Origin: an uncultured Lachnospiraceae bacterium
GTDB taxonomy: Bacteria; Bacillota; Clostridia; Lachnospirales; Lachnospiraceae
Reading direction: 5' to 3'
Length of the DNA stretch: 64,000 nt
Assembly: GCA_902779395.1 (NCBI GenBank)
Contig: CACZBK010000010.1
Location: 1-64,000, forward strand
Part shown: positions 1-7,192 of the stretch, piece after piece
Layout of the letters: each line of letters starts with the position of its first letter
Position numbering within the stretch: position 1 is the first letter of the stretch
Notes under the pieces: generated by a model
What the model saw: the letters and a program-made list of their open reading frames with translations, nothing else
Told to the model about the DNA's origin: nothing
Databases searched by the model: none
Translations under genes and position numbers: made by a program

Positions 1-108
1 CGGCAGATCAAATAATTAATAATCACATCCTTTTTTGGATGTTGATATATGGAATATATCGGGAGATATATTGACAAAGTTCAAATATTGAGATAGGAGG
101 GATAGCAA
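1..108 (+). other. Leader region of the AIM24 pair
   Basis: No gene is seen. The stretch holds two short AT-rich inverted repeats: ACATCC-T6-GGATGT near 26-43, and GATATAT-GGA-ATATATC near 44-60. A good ribosome site (AGGAGGG, about 96-102) serves the gene starting at 109. I could not identify a convincing -35/-10 pair; the left edge may cut off the promoter. Confidence 0.5.
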
Positions 109-864
109 ATGTTTCAGCTGAATAATTTCTTTGACAACAAGAACATGGTCTGTATCGATCAGGCGGGGTGCTTTAAGGTACTGGAGCACCAGAGGGATCT
201 TTCCGTATCTCCTGATGCTGCCGAGACGCAGTATTTCGCTGCACAGATGAATGTTAAGCGCCGTCAGGTACTCTGCGAACTCAATAATTCCGGTGTTAAG
301 CTTCAGGCAGGAGCTATGCAGTGGATACTGGGTAATGTTGAGATGTCATCCGGCGTTACCGGAAAGAATTTCCTGGGCAAGATGGTAGGAAGTGCGGTTA
401 CCGGTGAGACAATGTCAAAGCCCGAATACCATGGCCAGGGTTATGTGATGCTGGAGCCCACTTACAAACACATCGTTCTTGTGGATGTATCACAGTGGGG
501 ATCCATAGTACTGCAGGACGGCCTTTTCCTTGCATGTGATAAGTCGCTGCAGGAGCAGGTTATCAGCAGAAAGAACCTTTCCTCTGCAGTGATGGGCGGT
601 GAAGGTCTCTTTAATCTTTGCCTGTCAGGACAGGGTATCGCTGTACTTGAAAGTCCTGTTCCCAGGACCGAGCTCATACAGTTCAACCTGCAGAATGATG
701 TTGTAAAGATAGACGGAAACATGGCTATCGCATGGTCGGCATCACTGGATTTTACAGTTGAAAAATCTTCCAAGAGCCTTCTTGGGTCGGCGGTATCCGG
801 CGAAGGTCTGGTAAATGTATATCGCGGAACAGGTTCCATCCTGATGGCACCTACAGCTAAATAG
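109..864 (+). CDS. AIM24 family protein (copy 1)
   Basis: A 251-residue protein of the AIM24 family (TIGR00266-like), a beta-sandwich family of unknown biochemical role in bacteria, named after a yeast mitochondrial protein. There is no signal peptide or membrane segment, so it is probably cytosolic. Family-like glycine-rich strands are visible, e.g. LNNSGVKLQAGAMQW near residue 63, GGEGLFNLCLSGQG near 163 and SLLGSAVSGEGLVN near 224. The ATG at 109 follows AGGAGGG at good spacing. The next gene, 13 bases downstream, encodes a clear paralogue, so the two arose by tandem duplication and are probably co-transcribed. Family assignment is firm; function is unknown. Confidence 0.85.
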   Translation: MFQLNNFFDNKNMVCIDQAGCFKVLEHQRDLSVSPDAAETQYFAAQMNVKRRQVLCELNNSGVKLQAGAMQWILGNVEMSSGVTGKNFLGKMVGSAVTGETMSKPEYHGQGYVMLEPTYKHIVLVDVSQWGSIVLQDGLFLACDKSLQEQVISRKNLSSAVMGGEGLFNLCLSGQGIAVLESPVPRTELIQFNLQNDVVKIDGNMAIAWSASLDFTVEKSSKSLLGSAVSGEGLVNVYRGTGSILMAPTAK

Positions 865-877
865 AGGAGGCGATGAT

Positions 878-1762
878 ATGGTACAGAACTCAATGTTAAA
901 CAGCCAGAACGTATCCGTTAAATCCCAGCTTGGCTGTATGCAGGTGGTGGAATATACAAAGGATATGAGTGTAAGCACTCTTACAGCCAGGACGGAATTC
1001 TTCTGCTCACAGATGAATGTGCAGAAGCGCCAGCTGCTGGTAAACTTAAATAATAACAGCGTGACCGTTCAGGCGGGTGCAATGCAGTGGATGGCAGGAA
1101 ATGTTCAGATGAGCAGCGGTGTCCAGGGTGCCGGAGATTTTCTTGGAAAGATGGTGGCTTCCAAGATGACAGGTGAGTCTGCAGTTAAACCCGTATATTC
1201 CGGAAACGGCCAGCTGATGCTCGAGCCTACTTATCGTCACATAATCCTTCTTGATGTGGGAAGCTGGGGCGGCAGTGTTGTTTTGGATGACGGTCTTTTC
1301 CTTGCATGTGAAAGCTCGATACAGCAGAAGGTTACGGCAAGAAGCAATTTCTCTTCTGCAGTGCTTGGCGGCGAGGGGCTTTTCAATCTGTGTCTGATGG
1401 GCCAGGGTATAGCTGCTCTTGAGAGCATTGTACCCATGGAAGAACTGATAGAAGTGGTATTGGAAAACGACTGCATGAAGATAGACGGGAATATGGCTAT
1501 CGCATGGTCTTCATCCCTTCAGTTTACAGTGGAGAAATCCTCCAAGAGCCTTCTTGGATCGGCAGTATCCGGAGAGGGTCTGGTAAATGTATACCGCGGC
1601 AGCGGTAAGATCTGGATGGCTCCCGTGATGAGCGGTTTCGGTTCCGCAGGCATGAGCAATGCTGTTGAGAACGCATCATCCGCTCAGACAGGAAGATCCG
1701 CAGCCAGCGGAGTAGCGGATAAGCTTGATAAGATCTCGGGTATAGTAAATCTCTTTACCTGA
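878..1762 (+). CDS. AIM24 family protein (copy 2)
   Basis: A 294-residue AIM24 family paralogue of the preceding gene. Corresponding blocks are nearly identical (LQAGAMQW/VQAGAMQW, GGEGLFNLCL, SLLGSAVSGEGLVN), but this copy carries a C-terminal extension of about 45 residues rich in Ser, Ala and Gly, ending in a short amphipathic segment (DKLDKISGIVNLF). The start follows GAGGAGG. No signal peptide is seen. A response regulator begins 28 bases downstream in the same direction without a visible terminator, so the pair may be transcribed with the regulator. Two paralogues side by side suggest a hetero-oligomer; that is inference. Confidence 0.85.
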   Translation: MVQNSMLNSQNVSVKSQLGCMQVVEYTKDMSVSTLTARTEFFCSQMNVQKRQLLVNLNNNSVTVQAGAMQWMAGNVQMSSGVQGAGDFLGKMVASKMTGESAVKPVYSGNGQLMLEPTYRHIILLDVGSWGGSVVLDDGLFLACESSIQQKVTARSNFSSAVLGGEGLFNLCLMGQGIAALESIVPMEELIEVVLENDCMKIDGNMAIAWSSSLQFTVEKSSKSLLGSAVSGEGLVNVYRGSGKIWMAPVMSGFGSAGMSNAVENASSAQTGRSAASGVADKLDKISGIVNLFT

Positions 1763-1790
1763 TGAGAATATTTAAGTAATGGACTGACAG

Positions 1791-2459
1791 ATGAAAAAGA
1801 TAATGATAGTAGATGACGACCAGCATATCAGCGATATGCTGGTCGAAAATCTTTCAACAGAAGGTTATGACGTAGTGGCAGCATATTCGGGGACCGAAGC
1901 ACTGCTGCTTCTTTCCGGAACCAGACCGGACCTGATACTGCTGGATCTGATGCTGCCGGGCATTAGCGGAGAAGAACTCATTACTAAGATTAAAGAAATA
2001 CCGGTCATTGTACTCAGTGCTAAGGCGGATATAGCTGACAAAGTGGGGCTTCTGCGAAACGGTGCGGCCGATTACATGACCAAACCTTTTGATATGCAGG
2101 AGCTGCTGGCGCGCATAGATGTACAGCTGCGGAAGCAGGAGACTGCTGCGGATAAAAATGTGCTGCGTTACAGTGATATATCACTTGATCAGGATACCCG
2201 TATGGTCGAATGTAACGGCAGCGAGATCAGACTGACCAGGACGGAGTATGCGATACTAAGGCTTTTGATGCTAAGGCCCGGGCAGGTTGTGGCAAAGCTT
2301 ACGATACTTGAGGATATAAGCATCGATACACCGGACTGTACAGAGGATTCATTAAAGATACATATCCATAATCTGCGCCGCAAGCTTAAGGCTGCTTCGG
2401 GTAAGGATCATATTTCTGCGGTATGGGGCATAGGCTTTATGCTCACCGACGCATCTTAA
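1791..2459 (+). CDS. OmpR/PhoB-family response regulator (module 1)
   Basis: A 222-residue two-component response regulator. The receiver domain (residues about 2-115) shows the acidic pocket (IVDDDQ), the phospho-acceptor Asp in LILLDLMLPG and the conserved Lys in MTKPFD. The C-terminal winged helix (about 128-220) has the typical TRTEYAILRLL and HIHNLRRKL blocks. It lies upstream of an ABC-2 transporter and a sensor kinase in the same direction, the usual arrangement for transport-linked resistance or stress modules. Four phased TCTTAAC repeats begin at its stop codon and are likely its own target. No strong ribosome site precedes the ATG at 1791. Confidence 0.9.
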   Translation: MKKIMIVDDDQHISDMLVENLSTEGYDVVAAYSGTEALLLLSGTRPDLILLDLMLPGISGEELITKIKEIPVIVLSAKADIADKVGLLRNGAADYMTKPFDMQELLARIDVQLRKQETAADKNVLRYSDISLDQDTRMVECNGSEIRLTRTEYAILRLLMLRPGQVVAKLTILEDISIDTPDCTEDSLKIHIHNLRRKLKAASGKDHISAVWGIGFMLTDAS

Positions 2460-2495
2460 CCGTATCTTAACCATTCTCTTAACCGTTTTCTTAAC
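2454..2495 (+). promoter_or_regulatory. Four phased TCTTAAC direct repeats, probable response-regulator site
   Basis: TCTTAAC occurs at 2454, 2465, 2477 and 2489, i.e. every 11-12 bases, one helical turn. A 7-base repeat with 4-5 base gaps is the classical layout for PhoB/OmpR-type dimers arranged head to tail. The array ends just upstream of an extended -10 (TGTTATCCT, hexamer 2506-2511) with no recognisable -35, as expected for an activator-dependent promoter driving the ABC genes from 2538. Binding by the regulator at 1791-2459 is inferred. Confidence 0.65.
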
Positions 2496-2503
2496 TGCTC
2501 AGT

Positions 2504-2511
2504 GTTATCCT
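2504..2511 (+). promoter_or_regulatory. Extended -10 of the module 1 ABC operon
   Basis: TG-T-TATCCT (hexamer 2506-2511) lies 27 bases upstream of the ATPase start. The -35 position (about 2483-2488) reads CCGTTT, a poor match, and is covered by the TCTTAAC repeat array. This suggests positive control by the bound regulator. Confidence 0.5.
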
Positions 2512-2537
2512 GTTTTCAGAAAGGAAGGTGACATGTT

Positions 2538-3452
2538 ATGGAATACATTCTGAAAACAAACAGCCTCGAAAAAAGATATAAAAGTTTCGCGGCACTTAAC
2601 GGTCTTACTATGAGCGTTCCCAAAGGTTCGATCTATGGCTTTGTCGGAAAAAACGGTGCGGGAAAGACAACACTCATCCGTCTTATCTGCGGTATGCAAA
2701 AACCCAGCGGCGGAGATTTTGAGCTTTACGGAGTCAAGAACACGAGCAGTAAGATCAGCGCCTCCAGGCGCAGGATGGGGGCAGTCGTAGAGACGCCTTC
2801 GATCTATCTGGATATGACGGCAGAGGACAATCTTAAGCAGCAGTATGATGTGCTGGGCATGCCGGCATATGAAGGTATCGACGAACTCCTTAAGCTGGTA
2901 GGACTTACGGATACCGGAAAGAAGATGGCAAGGAACTTTTCCCTGGGCATGCGCCAGAGACTGGGCATAGCGGTAGCGCTTTGCGGCGATCCCGATTTCC
3001 TGGTACTTGATGAGCCGATAAACGGTCTGGACCCGCAGGGTATAATCGAGATACGCGAGCTCATACTTAAATTAAACCATGAAAGAAAGATCACTGTGCT
3101 GATCTCATCCCATATACTTGATGAGCTGTCAAAGCTGGCTACACATTACGGCTTTATAGATCACGGCCGCATAGTACGTCAGATGAGCGCCGAAGAACTG
3201 GAGAGCGCGTGCAGGAAGTGCATAAGGCTGACGGTTACGGATGTCAAAGCACTTGCGATGGTACTGGATGACATGGGCATCGAATACAGGATAACGGATG
3301 ATCATAATGCAGATGTCTATGCAAGCCCTGTTCTGTCGGAGATAGTCAGAAAGCTTGATAAACACGGCTGTGACCTGATCACGGCGACGGAACGTGATGA
3401 GAGCCTTGAGAGCTACTATATCTCACTTGTGGGAGGTGGCAGCCATGAATAA
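2538..3452 (+). CDS. ABC transporter ATP-binding protein (module 1)
   Basis: A 304-residue ATPase of an ABC-2 type exporter (LanF/BcrA-like subgroup). Walker A is GKNGAGKTT (residues 37-45), the signature is SLGMRQRLG, Walker B is FLVLDEPINGLDP and the switch His is in ISSHILDEL. The C-terminal 80 residues form the extra domain usual for this subgroup. Ribosome site GGAAGG precedes the ATG. Its last bases overlap the permease start by 8 bases, so the two are translationally coupled. Related ATPases drive removal of antimicrobial peptides or lipid II-binding drugs; the substrate here cannot be read from sequence. Confidence 0.92.
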   Translation: MEYILKTNSLEKRYKSFAALNGLTMSVPKGSIYGFVGKNGAGKTTLIRLICGMQKPSGGDFELYGVKNTSSKISASRRRMGAVVETPSIYLDMTAEDNLKQQYDVLGMPAYEGIDELLKLVGLTDTGKKMARNFSLGMRQRLGIAVALCGDPDFLVLDEPINGLDPQGIIEIRELILKLNHERKITVLISSHILDELSKLATHYGFIDHGRIVRQMSAEELESACRKCIRLTVTDVKALAMVLDDMGIEYRITDDHNADVYASPVLSEIVRKLDKHGCDLITATERDESLESYYISLVGGGSHE

Positions 3453-4284
3453 GCTTATACGTGCAGGGATAAAAAGAATCTTCAGGATAAAGACTTTATA
3501 TATTTGTCTGGCAGTACTGTTTTTTGTAGACGGTCTTGATATCATAAAAGAAGTGCTGTTCCCCGAGCCGGGAAGGGATCTTCCAAGCCCCGAGGGATAC
3601 ATCGTATCAGGTTTTCTGGTAGTGGTACTGCTTGCGGCTGTATTCATCTCATCTTTTCTGGGCAGTGAACATCAATACGGTACGCTGAGGAACAAGATAG
3701 CGGTCGGCCATGAAAGGCTTAAGCTGTATATCAGCAGTTTTATCGTGTGTTATACAGCCGTCATGATAATGTACGTTTTCGTGTGGCTGATGGTCGGTAT
3801 CCTGGGAACACTTCTTCTGGGAGGATTTACAAGCAGTGCAAAACAGATGTTTGTGCTGATACTGATATCGTTTCTGGCATTTACCATGCTGACTGCACTG
3901 TATGTGCTGATCGGGATGTGCATACACTCTAAGAGCATGGGTTCCGTAGCGGCTGTGATAGCGGCATTTATGATCATGTTCACCGGTGTGATGACGGTGC
4001 AGATACTCTCCATGCCGCAATACATTCCGGCAGATGAGATACCGGCGCAGAGGCTTTCGGAATACGAGCCTTCGGAGGATGATCCTTCACTGATGAAGAA
4101 TCCTGATTATGTGGGCGGCAGCAAACGGAAGCTCATGGAGACTATACATATGCTCTGCCCCATATCACAGATACTGGCATATTCCGATACCGTAGATGCC
4201 GGGGATGTGATGGTCCCCGTTGCGGAGACGGTGGTACTGATGGCAGCGGGAATGGTGATATTTACAAAGCGTGACCTGAAATAA
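3445..4284 (+). CDS. ABC-2 type permease (module 1)
   Basis: A 279-residue membrane protein and partner of the preceding ATPase. The open frame begins earlier (3394), but the ATG at 3445 follows GGGAGGTGG and gives the normal MNKLIRAGIKRI start, overlapping the ATPase by 8 bases. Six hydrophobic segments are visible: one after the N-terminal amphipathic helix, one around GYIVSGFLVVVLLAAVFISS, three in the middle, and one at the C-terminus before KRDLK. A large polar loop of about 60 residues lies between segments 5 and 6. Size and topology match LanE/LanG or BcrB-like permeases rather than the large BceB type. Confidence 0.85.
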   Translation: MNKLIRAGIKRIFRIKTLYICLAVLFFVDGLDIIKEVLFPEPGRDLPSPEGYIVSGFLVVVLLAAVFISSFLGSEHQYGTLRNKIAVGHERLKLYISSFIVCYTAVMIMYVFVWLMVGILGTLLLGGFTSSAKQMFVLILISFLAFTMLTALYVLIGMCIHSKSMGSVAAVIAAFMIMFTGVMTVQILSMPQYIPADEIPAQRLSEYEPSEDDPSLMKNPDYVGGSKRKLMETIHMLCPISQILAYSDTVDAGDVMVPVAETVVLMAAGMVIFTKRDLK

Positions 4285-4341
4285 AGACTGATATAAGACG
4301 GGGCGCTTTGCCACATAAGGGAAACGATAAAGGAGCAGATA

Positions 4342-5223
4342 ATGATATATATTATTGCCGGGATTCTGTTGATCATCCTCGCAGTGCTTTGTATAAAGCT
4401 GGCGCTGATAAAAAAAGCGGTACGTGAGATAGCTGATGAATTTGCCGACAGGGTAGAGAGTGACACCAACACACTGATAGATGTTTCAACGGGTGATAAG
4501 GATATAGTCATGCTGGCAGAAACGCTGAATTCAAGGCTGCGGGTGTTAAGAAAAGAGCACCTGCTGTACCATCAGGGAAACGCAGAGCTTAAGGCGGCGA
4601 TAACCAATATATCCCACGATCTGCGTACTCCACTTACGGCGATCTGCGGATATGTCGATATGCTGCCTAAGACAGAAGATAAGGATAAGCAGGAACATTA
4701 TATTGAAATAATAAAAGAGCGTGCGGGTATGATGAAGCAGCTTACGGAAGAACTGTTTAAGTATTCGGTAATATTATCGGATGAAGAAGAGCTTGAGACG
4801 GAAAGGGTATTCATCAATCAGCTGCTGGCGGAGAGTATCAGCGGCTTTTATCCGGATCTTTCGGAAAAGGGGATCACGCCCGAGATAAGTATCACGGACG
4901 AGCGGATCGAGAGGGAAGTAAACAAAGCGGCGCTTACCAGAGTATTCACCAATCTTCTTAACAATGCCGTCAAATACAGTGACGGGGATCTGTATATCAC
5001 ACTTGCCGACAGCGGTGAGATCATATTCAAAAATCATGCAAAAGGGCTGTCCGCCGCTACGGTGGGTCAGCTCTTTAACAGGTTTTATACGGTGGAAGCA
5101 GCGCATAATTCCACCGGGATAGGACTTTCGATAGCGCGTACGTTCATCGAACGTATGCATGGCAGTATCACGGCTGAATACGAAGACGGCTGTCTTCTGA
5201 TAAAGATCGTTTTATCGCAGTAG
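4342..5223 (+). CDS. Sensor histidine kinase with a single membrane helix (module 1)
   Basis: A 293-residue histidine kinase. One N-terminal membrane helix (residues about 2-24) is followed directly by a linker and HisKA with the phospho-acceptor His in NISHDLRTPLTAICG. The HATPase domain shows LLNNAVKYSDGD (N box) and GIGLSIARTF (G2). There is no extracellular sensor domain, so, as in other transporter-linked kinases, it may read the state of the adjacent ABC transporter; that is inference. Ribosome site AAAGGAG precedes the ATG. It sits 57 bases after the permease. A paralogous kinase with the same layout is at 38436. Confidence 0.9.
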   Translation: MIYIIAGILLIILAVLCIKLALIKKAVREIADEFADRVESDTNTLIDVSTGDKDIVMLAETLNSRLRVLRKEHLLYHQGNAELKAAITNISHDLRTPLTAICGYVDMLPKTEDKDKQEHYIEIIKERAGMMKQLTEELFKYSVILSDEEELETERVFINQLLAESISGFYPDLSEKGITPEISITDERIEREVNKAALTRVFTNLLNNAVKYSDGDLYITLADSGEIIFKNHAKGLSAATVGQLFNRFYTVEAAHNSTGIGLSIARTFIERMHGSITAEYEDGCLLIKIVLSQ

Positions 5224-5280
5224 CGCATCCTGAAAGCGGACGGCTTGTGCGGCGGGGGCGGTATACATAAAACATTTGCA

Positions 5281-5309
5281 TAGACAATCCCTTTTAATGG
5301 GTATATAAT
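5281..5309 (+). promoter_or_regulatory. Sigma-A promoter for the DUF308/lipoprotein/por operon
   Basis: TAGACA (5281-5286), 17-base spacer, TATAAT (5304-5309). It lies 80 bases upstream of the gene at 5389 and downstream of the preceding kinase stop, so it probably drives the six-gene run ending at the terminator near 9345. Confidence 0.7.
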
Positions 5310-5388
5310 AGAAATAGCGACTTTTTTATGGGTCGGCATTATAATCCCGTACTTTATCCGGGATCATCAGGAAGGGAGGAAAAAAGAT

Positions 5389-5895
5389 ATGGCTAAGAAG
5401 ATGGGTTCTTATATATCGCTGGTGGTTATGTTTGCACTGGGACTGATACTCATACTCAATCCCGGCTGGGTGATACATACCGGTATCAGGCTGGTAGGTA
5501 TAGCGCTTCTTATCTTTGGCATAGGAGCAGTGATAACAAACCTTCTGCAGCACGATTTTAAGTTTACTGCTACAGCCGGAATGATCGGAAATATAGTGAT
5601 CGCCGTTATCGGGCTTGTACTGTTTTTCAATGCTGCAGCGGTAACGCATCTTTTCAATATTATATTCGGTGCGATAATCGTTGTACATGGCGCAACATTA
5701 TTGATAGGTGCGCTTGACACTAAAGAAGTAGGCGGGAAGAGTCTGGTTCCCGTTATAATCGCAGGAGTGATCATTCTTTTTGGTGTGCTGATACTTTTAA
5801 GAGTGTTCAGGGTAGAAGAGATAATGCTGCGTGTTGCAGGTATAGTAATGCTATGTAATGCAGCACTTGGACTTTGGGTAGCGCTTAAGAAATAA
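5389..5895 (+). CDS. DUF308 (HdeD-like) membrane protein
   Basis: A 168-residue integral membrane protein with about six hydrophobic helices arranged in pairs, closely spaced as in DUF308/HdeD-like proteins. HdeD is linked to acid resistance in Escherichia coli, but the molecular function of the family is unknown. The start follows GGGAGG. The gene is first in a likely operon: a lipoprotein begins 12 bases after its stop and the oxidoreductase genes follow. The C-terminus is short and basic (ALKK), so it has no cytosolic domain of its own. Confidence 0.75.
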   Translation: MAKKMGSYISLVVMFALGLILILNPGWVIHTGIRLVGIALLIFGIGAVITNLLQHDFKFTATAGMIGNIVIAVIGLVLFFNAAAVTHLFNIIFGAIIVVHGATLLIGALDTKEVGGKSLVPVIIAGVIILFGVLILLRVFRVEEIMLRVAGIVMLCNAALGLWVALKK

Positions 5896-5907
5896 AGGGG
5901 GCTGCTG

Positions 5908-6300
5908 ATGAAGATAACCAAAAGAAAAAAACTGTTATTGGGACTGGCTGCATCTACGCTTTTTTCCGTAACGGGCTGTCCTTCGAACAGGGAGCCTAAT
6001 GTATACGGCATGCCCGACAGGGGGCTGTATGAGGATTCGGAAGATGTGGACGTGACGAATAATCAATTGGAGGATGTATACGGCCCGCCCGAGTGGTTCA
6101 ATGATGAACCCACACCTGCGGATAATGAGATCGAAGGCGTATACGGTCCGCCTGAGTGGTTTGAAGACGGCCCTACCCCTGCAGATAATGAACTGGAAGA
6201 TGTATATGGTCCGCCCGAGTGGTTCGACGGAGAAGAACCGGATGTGATAGATAATATACCGGCGCCGGTATACGGTCCGCCGGAAGATTTTGATGAGTAA
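5908..6300 (+). CDS. Small lipoprotein with VYGPPEWF repeats
   Basis: A 130-residue predicted lipoprotein: basic N-terminus, hydrophobic stretch and lipobox VTGC with Cys at residue 24. The mature part is acidic and consists almost only of 21-22 residue repeats built on VYGPPEWF followed by an acidic linker (EPTPADNE): three full copies, a degenerate first copy (VYGMPDRG) and a truncated last one (VYGPPEDF). No known enzymatic domain is recognised. Tyr, Pro and Trp at fixed spacing suggest a surface-exposed extended binding or spacer segment. It is placed 15 bases upstream of the oxidoreductase genes and downstream of a DUF308 protein. Function unknown. Confidence 0.75.
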   Translation: MKITKRKKLLLGLAASTLFSVTGCPSNREPNVYGMPDRGLYEDSEDVDVTNNQLEDVYGPPEWFNDEPTPADNEIEGVYGPPEWFEDGPTPADNELEDVYGPPEWFDGEEPDVIDNIPAPVYGPPEDFDE

Positions 6301-6315
6301 GGAGAGATGTTTTAA

Positions 6316-6891
6316 ATGAGTGACATGATCGAAGTGCGCTGGCATGGCCGTGGCGGCCAAGGCGCAAAGACAGCAAGCCAGCTGCTGGCCGATGCCGCAT
6401 TCATGGCAGGCAAGTTCGTACAGAGCTTTCCGGAATACGGCCCCGAGCGAAGCGGCGCGCCTATCACGGCATATAACCGTATATCTGATGAGCGCTGCAA
6501 CGTGCATTCCAATATCTACGATCCCGATTACGTGGCAGTAGTGGATGAGACTCTTTTGGAGAGTGTGGATGTGTGCGCGGGCATTAAGGAAAACGGAGCC
6601 GTGATCATCAATTCCTCAAAGAGTCCCGAGGAATTAAAGCCCCAGCTTAAGGGTTATACAGGCAGGGTGTGCACCATCGATGCAAGGGAGATCTCCCTGC
6701 GAAACCTGGGCGCGTATTTCCCCAACACTCCCATGCTGGCAGCAGTGGTGGCAGTGAGCGGGTGCGTGGACAGGGAGCAGTTCCTTAAAGATATGGAAGG
6801 TTCTTACCGCCATAAGTTTGCAAAGAAGCCCCAGGTGGTAGAGGGCAACCTTAAGTGCCTGCGGGAAGCTATGGAAGAGGTGAAAGGATAA
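6316..6891 (+). CDS. porC: 2-oxoacid:ferredoxin oxidoreductase, gamma subunit
   Basis: A 191-residue gamma subunit of a pyruvate or 2-oxoacid:ferredoxin oxidoreductase. The N-terminal signature WHGRGGQGAKTAS and the SFPEYGPERSGAP block are diagnostic of the POR gamma domain. The enzyme oxidatively decarboxylates a 2-oxoacid to the acyl-CoA with reduction of ferredoxin in the cytosol. It is first of four adjacent subunit genes in the order gamma, delta, alpha, beta, as in archaeal and Thermotoga-type enzymes, not the single-chain PFOR common in clostridia. Ribosome site AAGGAGA. Whether the preferred substrate is pyruvate or a branched-chain oxoacid cannot be decided here. Confidence 0.9.
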   Translation: MSDMIEVRWHGRGGQGAKTASQLLADAAFMAGKFVQSFPEYGPERSGAPITAYNRISDERCNVHSNIYDPDYVAVVDETLLESVDVCAGIKENGAVIINSSKSPEELKPQLKGYTGRVCTIDAREISLRNLGAYFPNTPMLAAVVAVSGCVDREQFLKDMEGSYRHKFAKKPQVVEGNLKCLREAMEEVKG

Positions 6892-6892
6892 A

Positions 6893-7192
6893 ATGTTAAC
6901 AGCAGCAGAAATAAACGAAAAGATCGCCTGGCAGGACATGACTACCGGCTGTGAGATATACGAGCCCGGTACATCCCGCCTGACGAAAACGGGTGAGTGG
7001 CGCAGCCGCACACCCCAGTGGCTTCAGGATAAGTGTAAGCAGTGCGTGCTCTGCGCGCCTTTCTGTCCCGATGCCTCCATTCCCGTAAAAGACGGAAAGA
7101 GAGAAGATTTTGACTATGATCATTGCAAGGGATGCGGCATCTGCATAAATGCATGTCCTTTTGACGCAATAGTCTGGAAGGAGGAGGCATGA
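6893..7192 (+). CDS. porD: 2-oxoacid:ferredoxin oxidoreductase, delta (ferredoxin) subunit
   Basis: A 99-residue ferredoxin-like delta subunit. Two CxxCxxCxxxCP clusters, CKQCVLCAPFCP (near residue 45) and CKGCGICINACP (near 79), bind two [4Fe-4S] centres that pass electrons from the catalytic beta subunit towards free ferredoxin. The start is one base after the gamma subunit's stop, with GGTGAAAGG just upstream, and its end overlaps the alpha subunit start by 4 bases. This tight packing indicates one translationally coupled complex. Confidence 0.92.
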   Translation: MLTAAEINEKIAWQDMTTGCEIYEPGTSRLTKTGEWRSRTPQWLQDKCKQCVLCAPFCPDASIPVKDGKREDFDYDHCKGCGICINACPFDAIVWKEEA

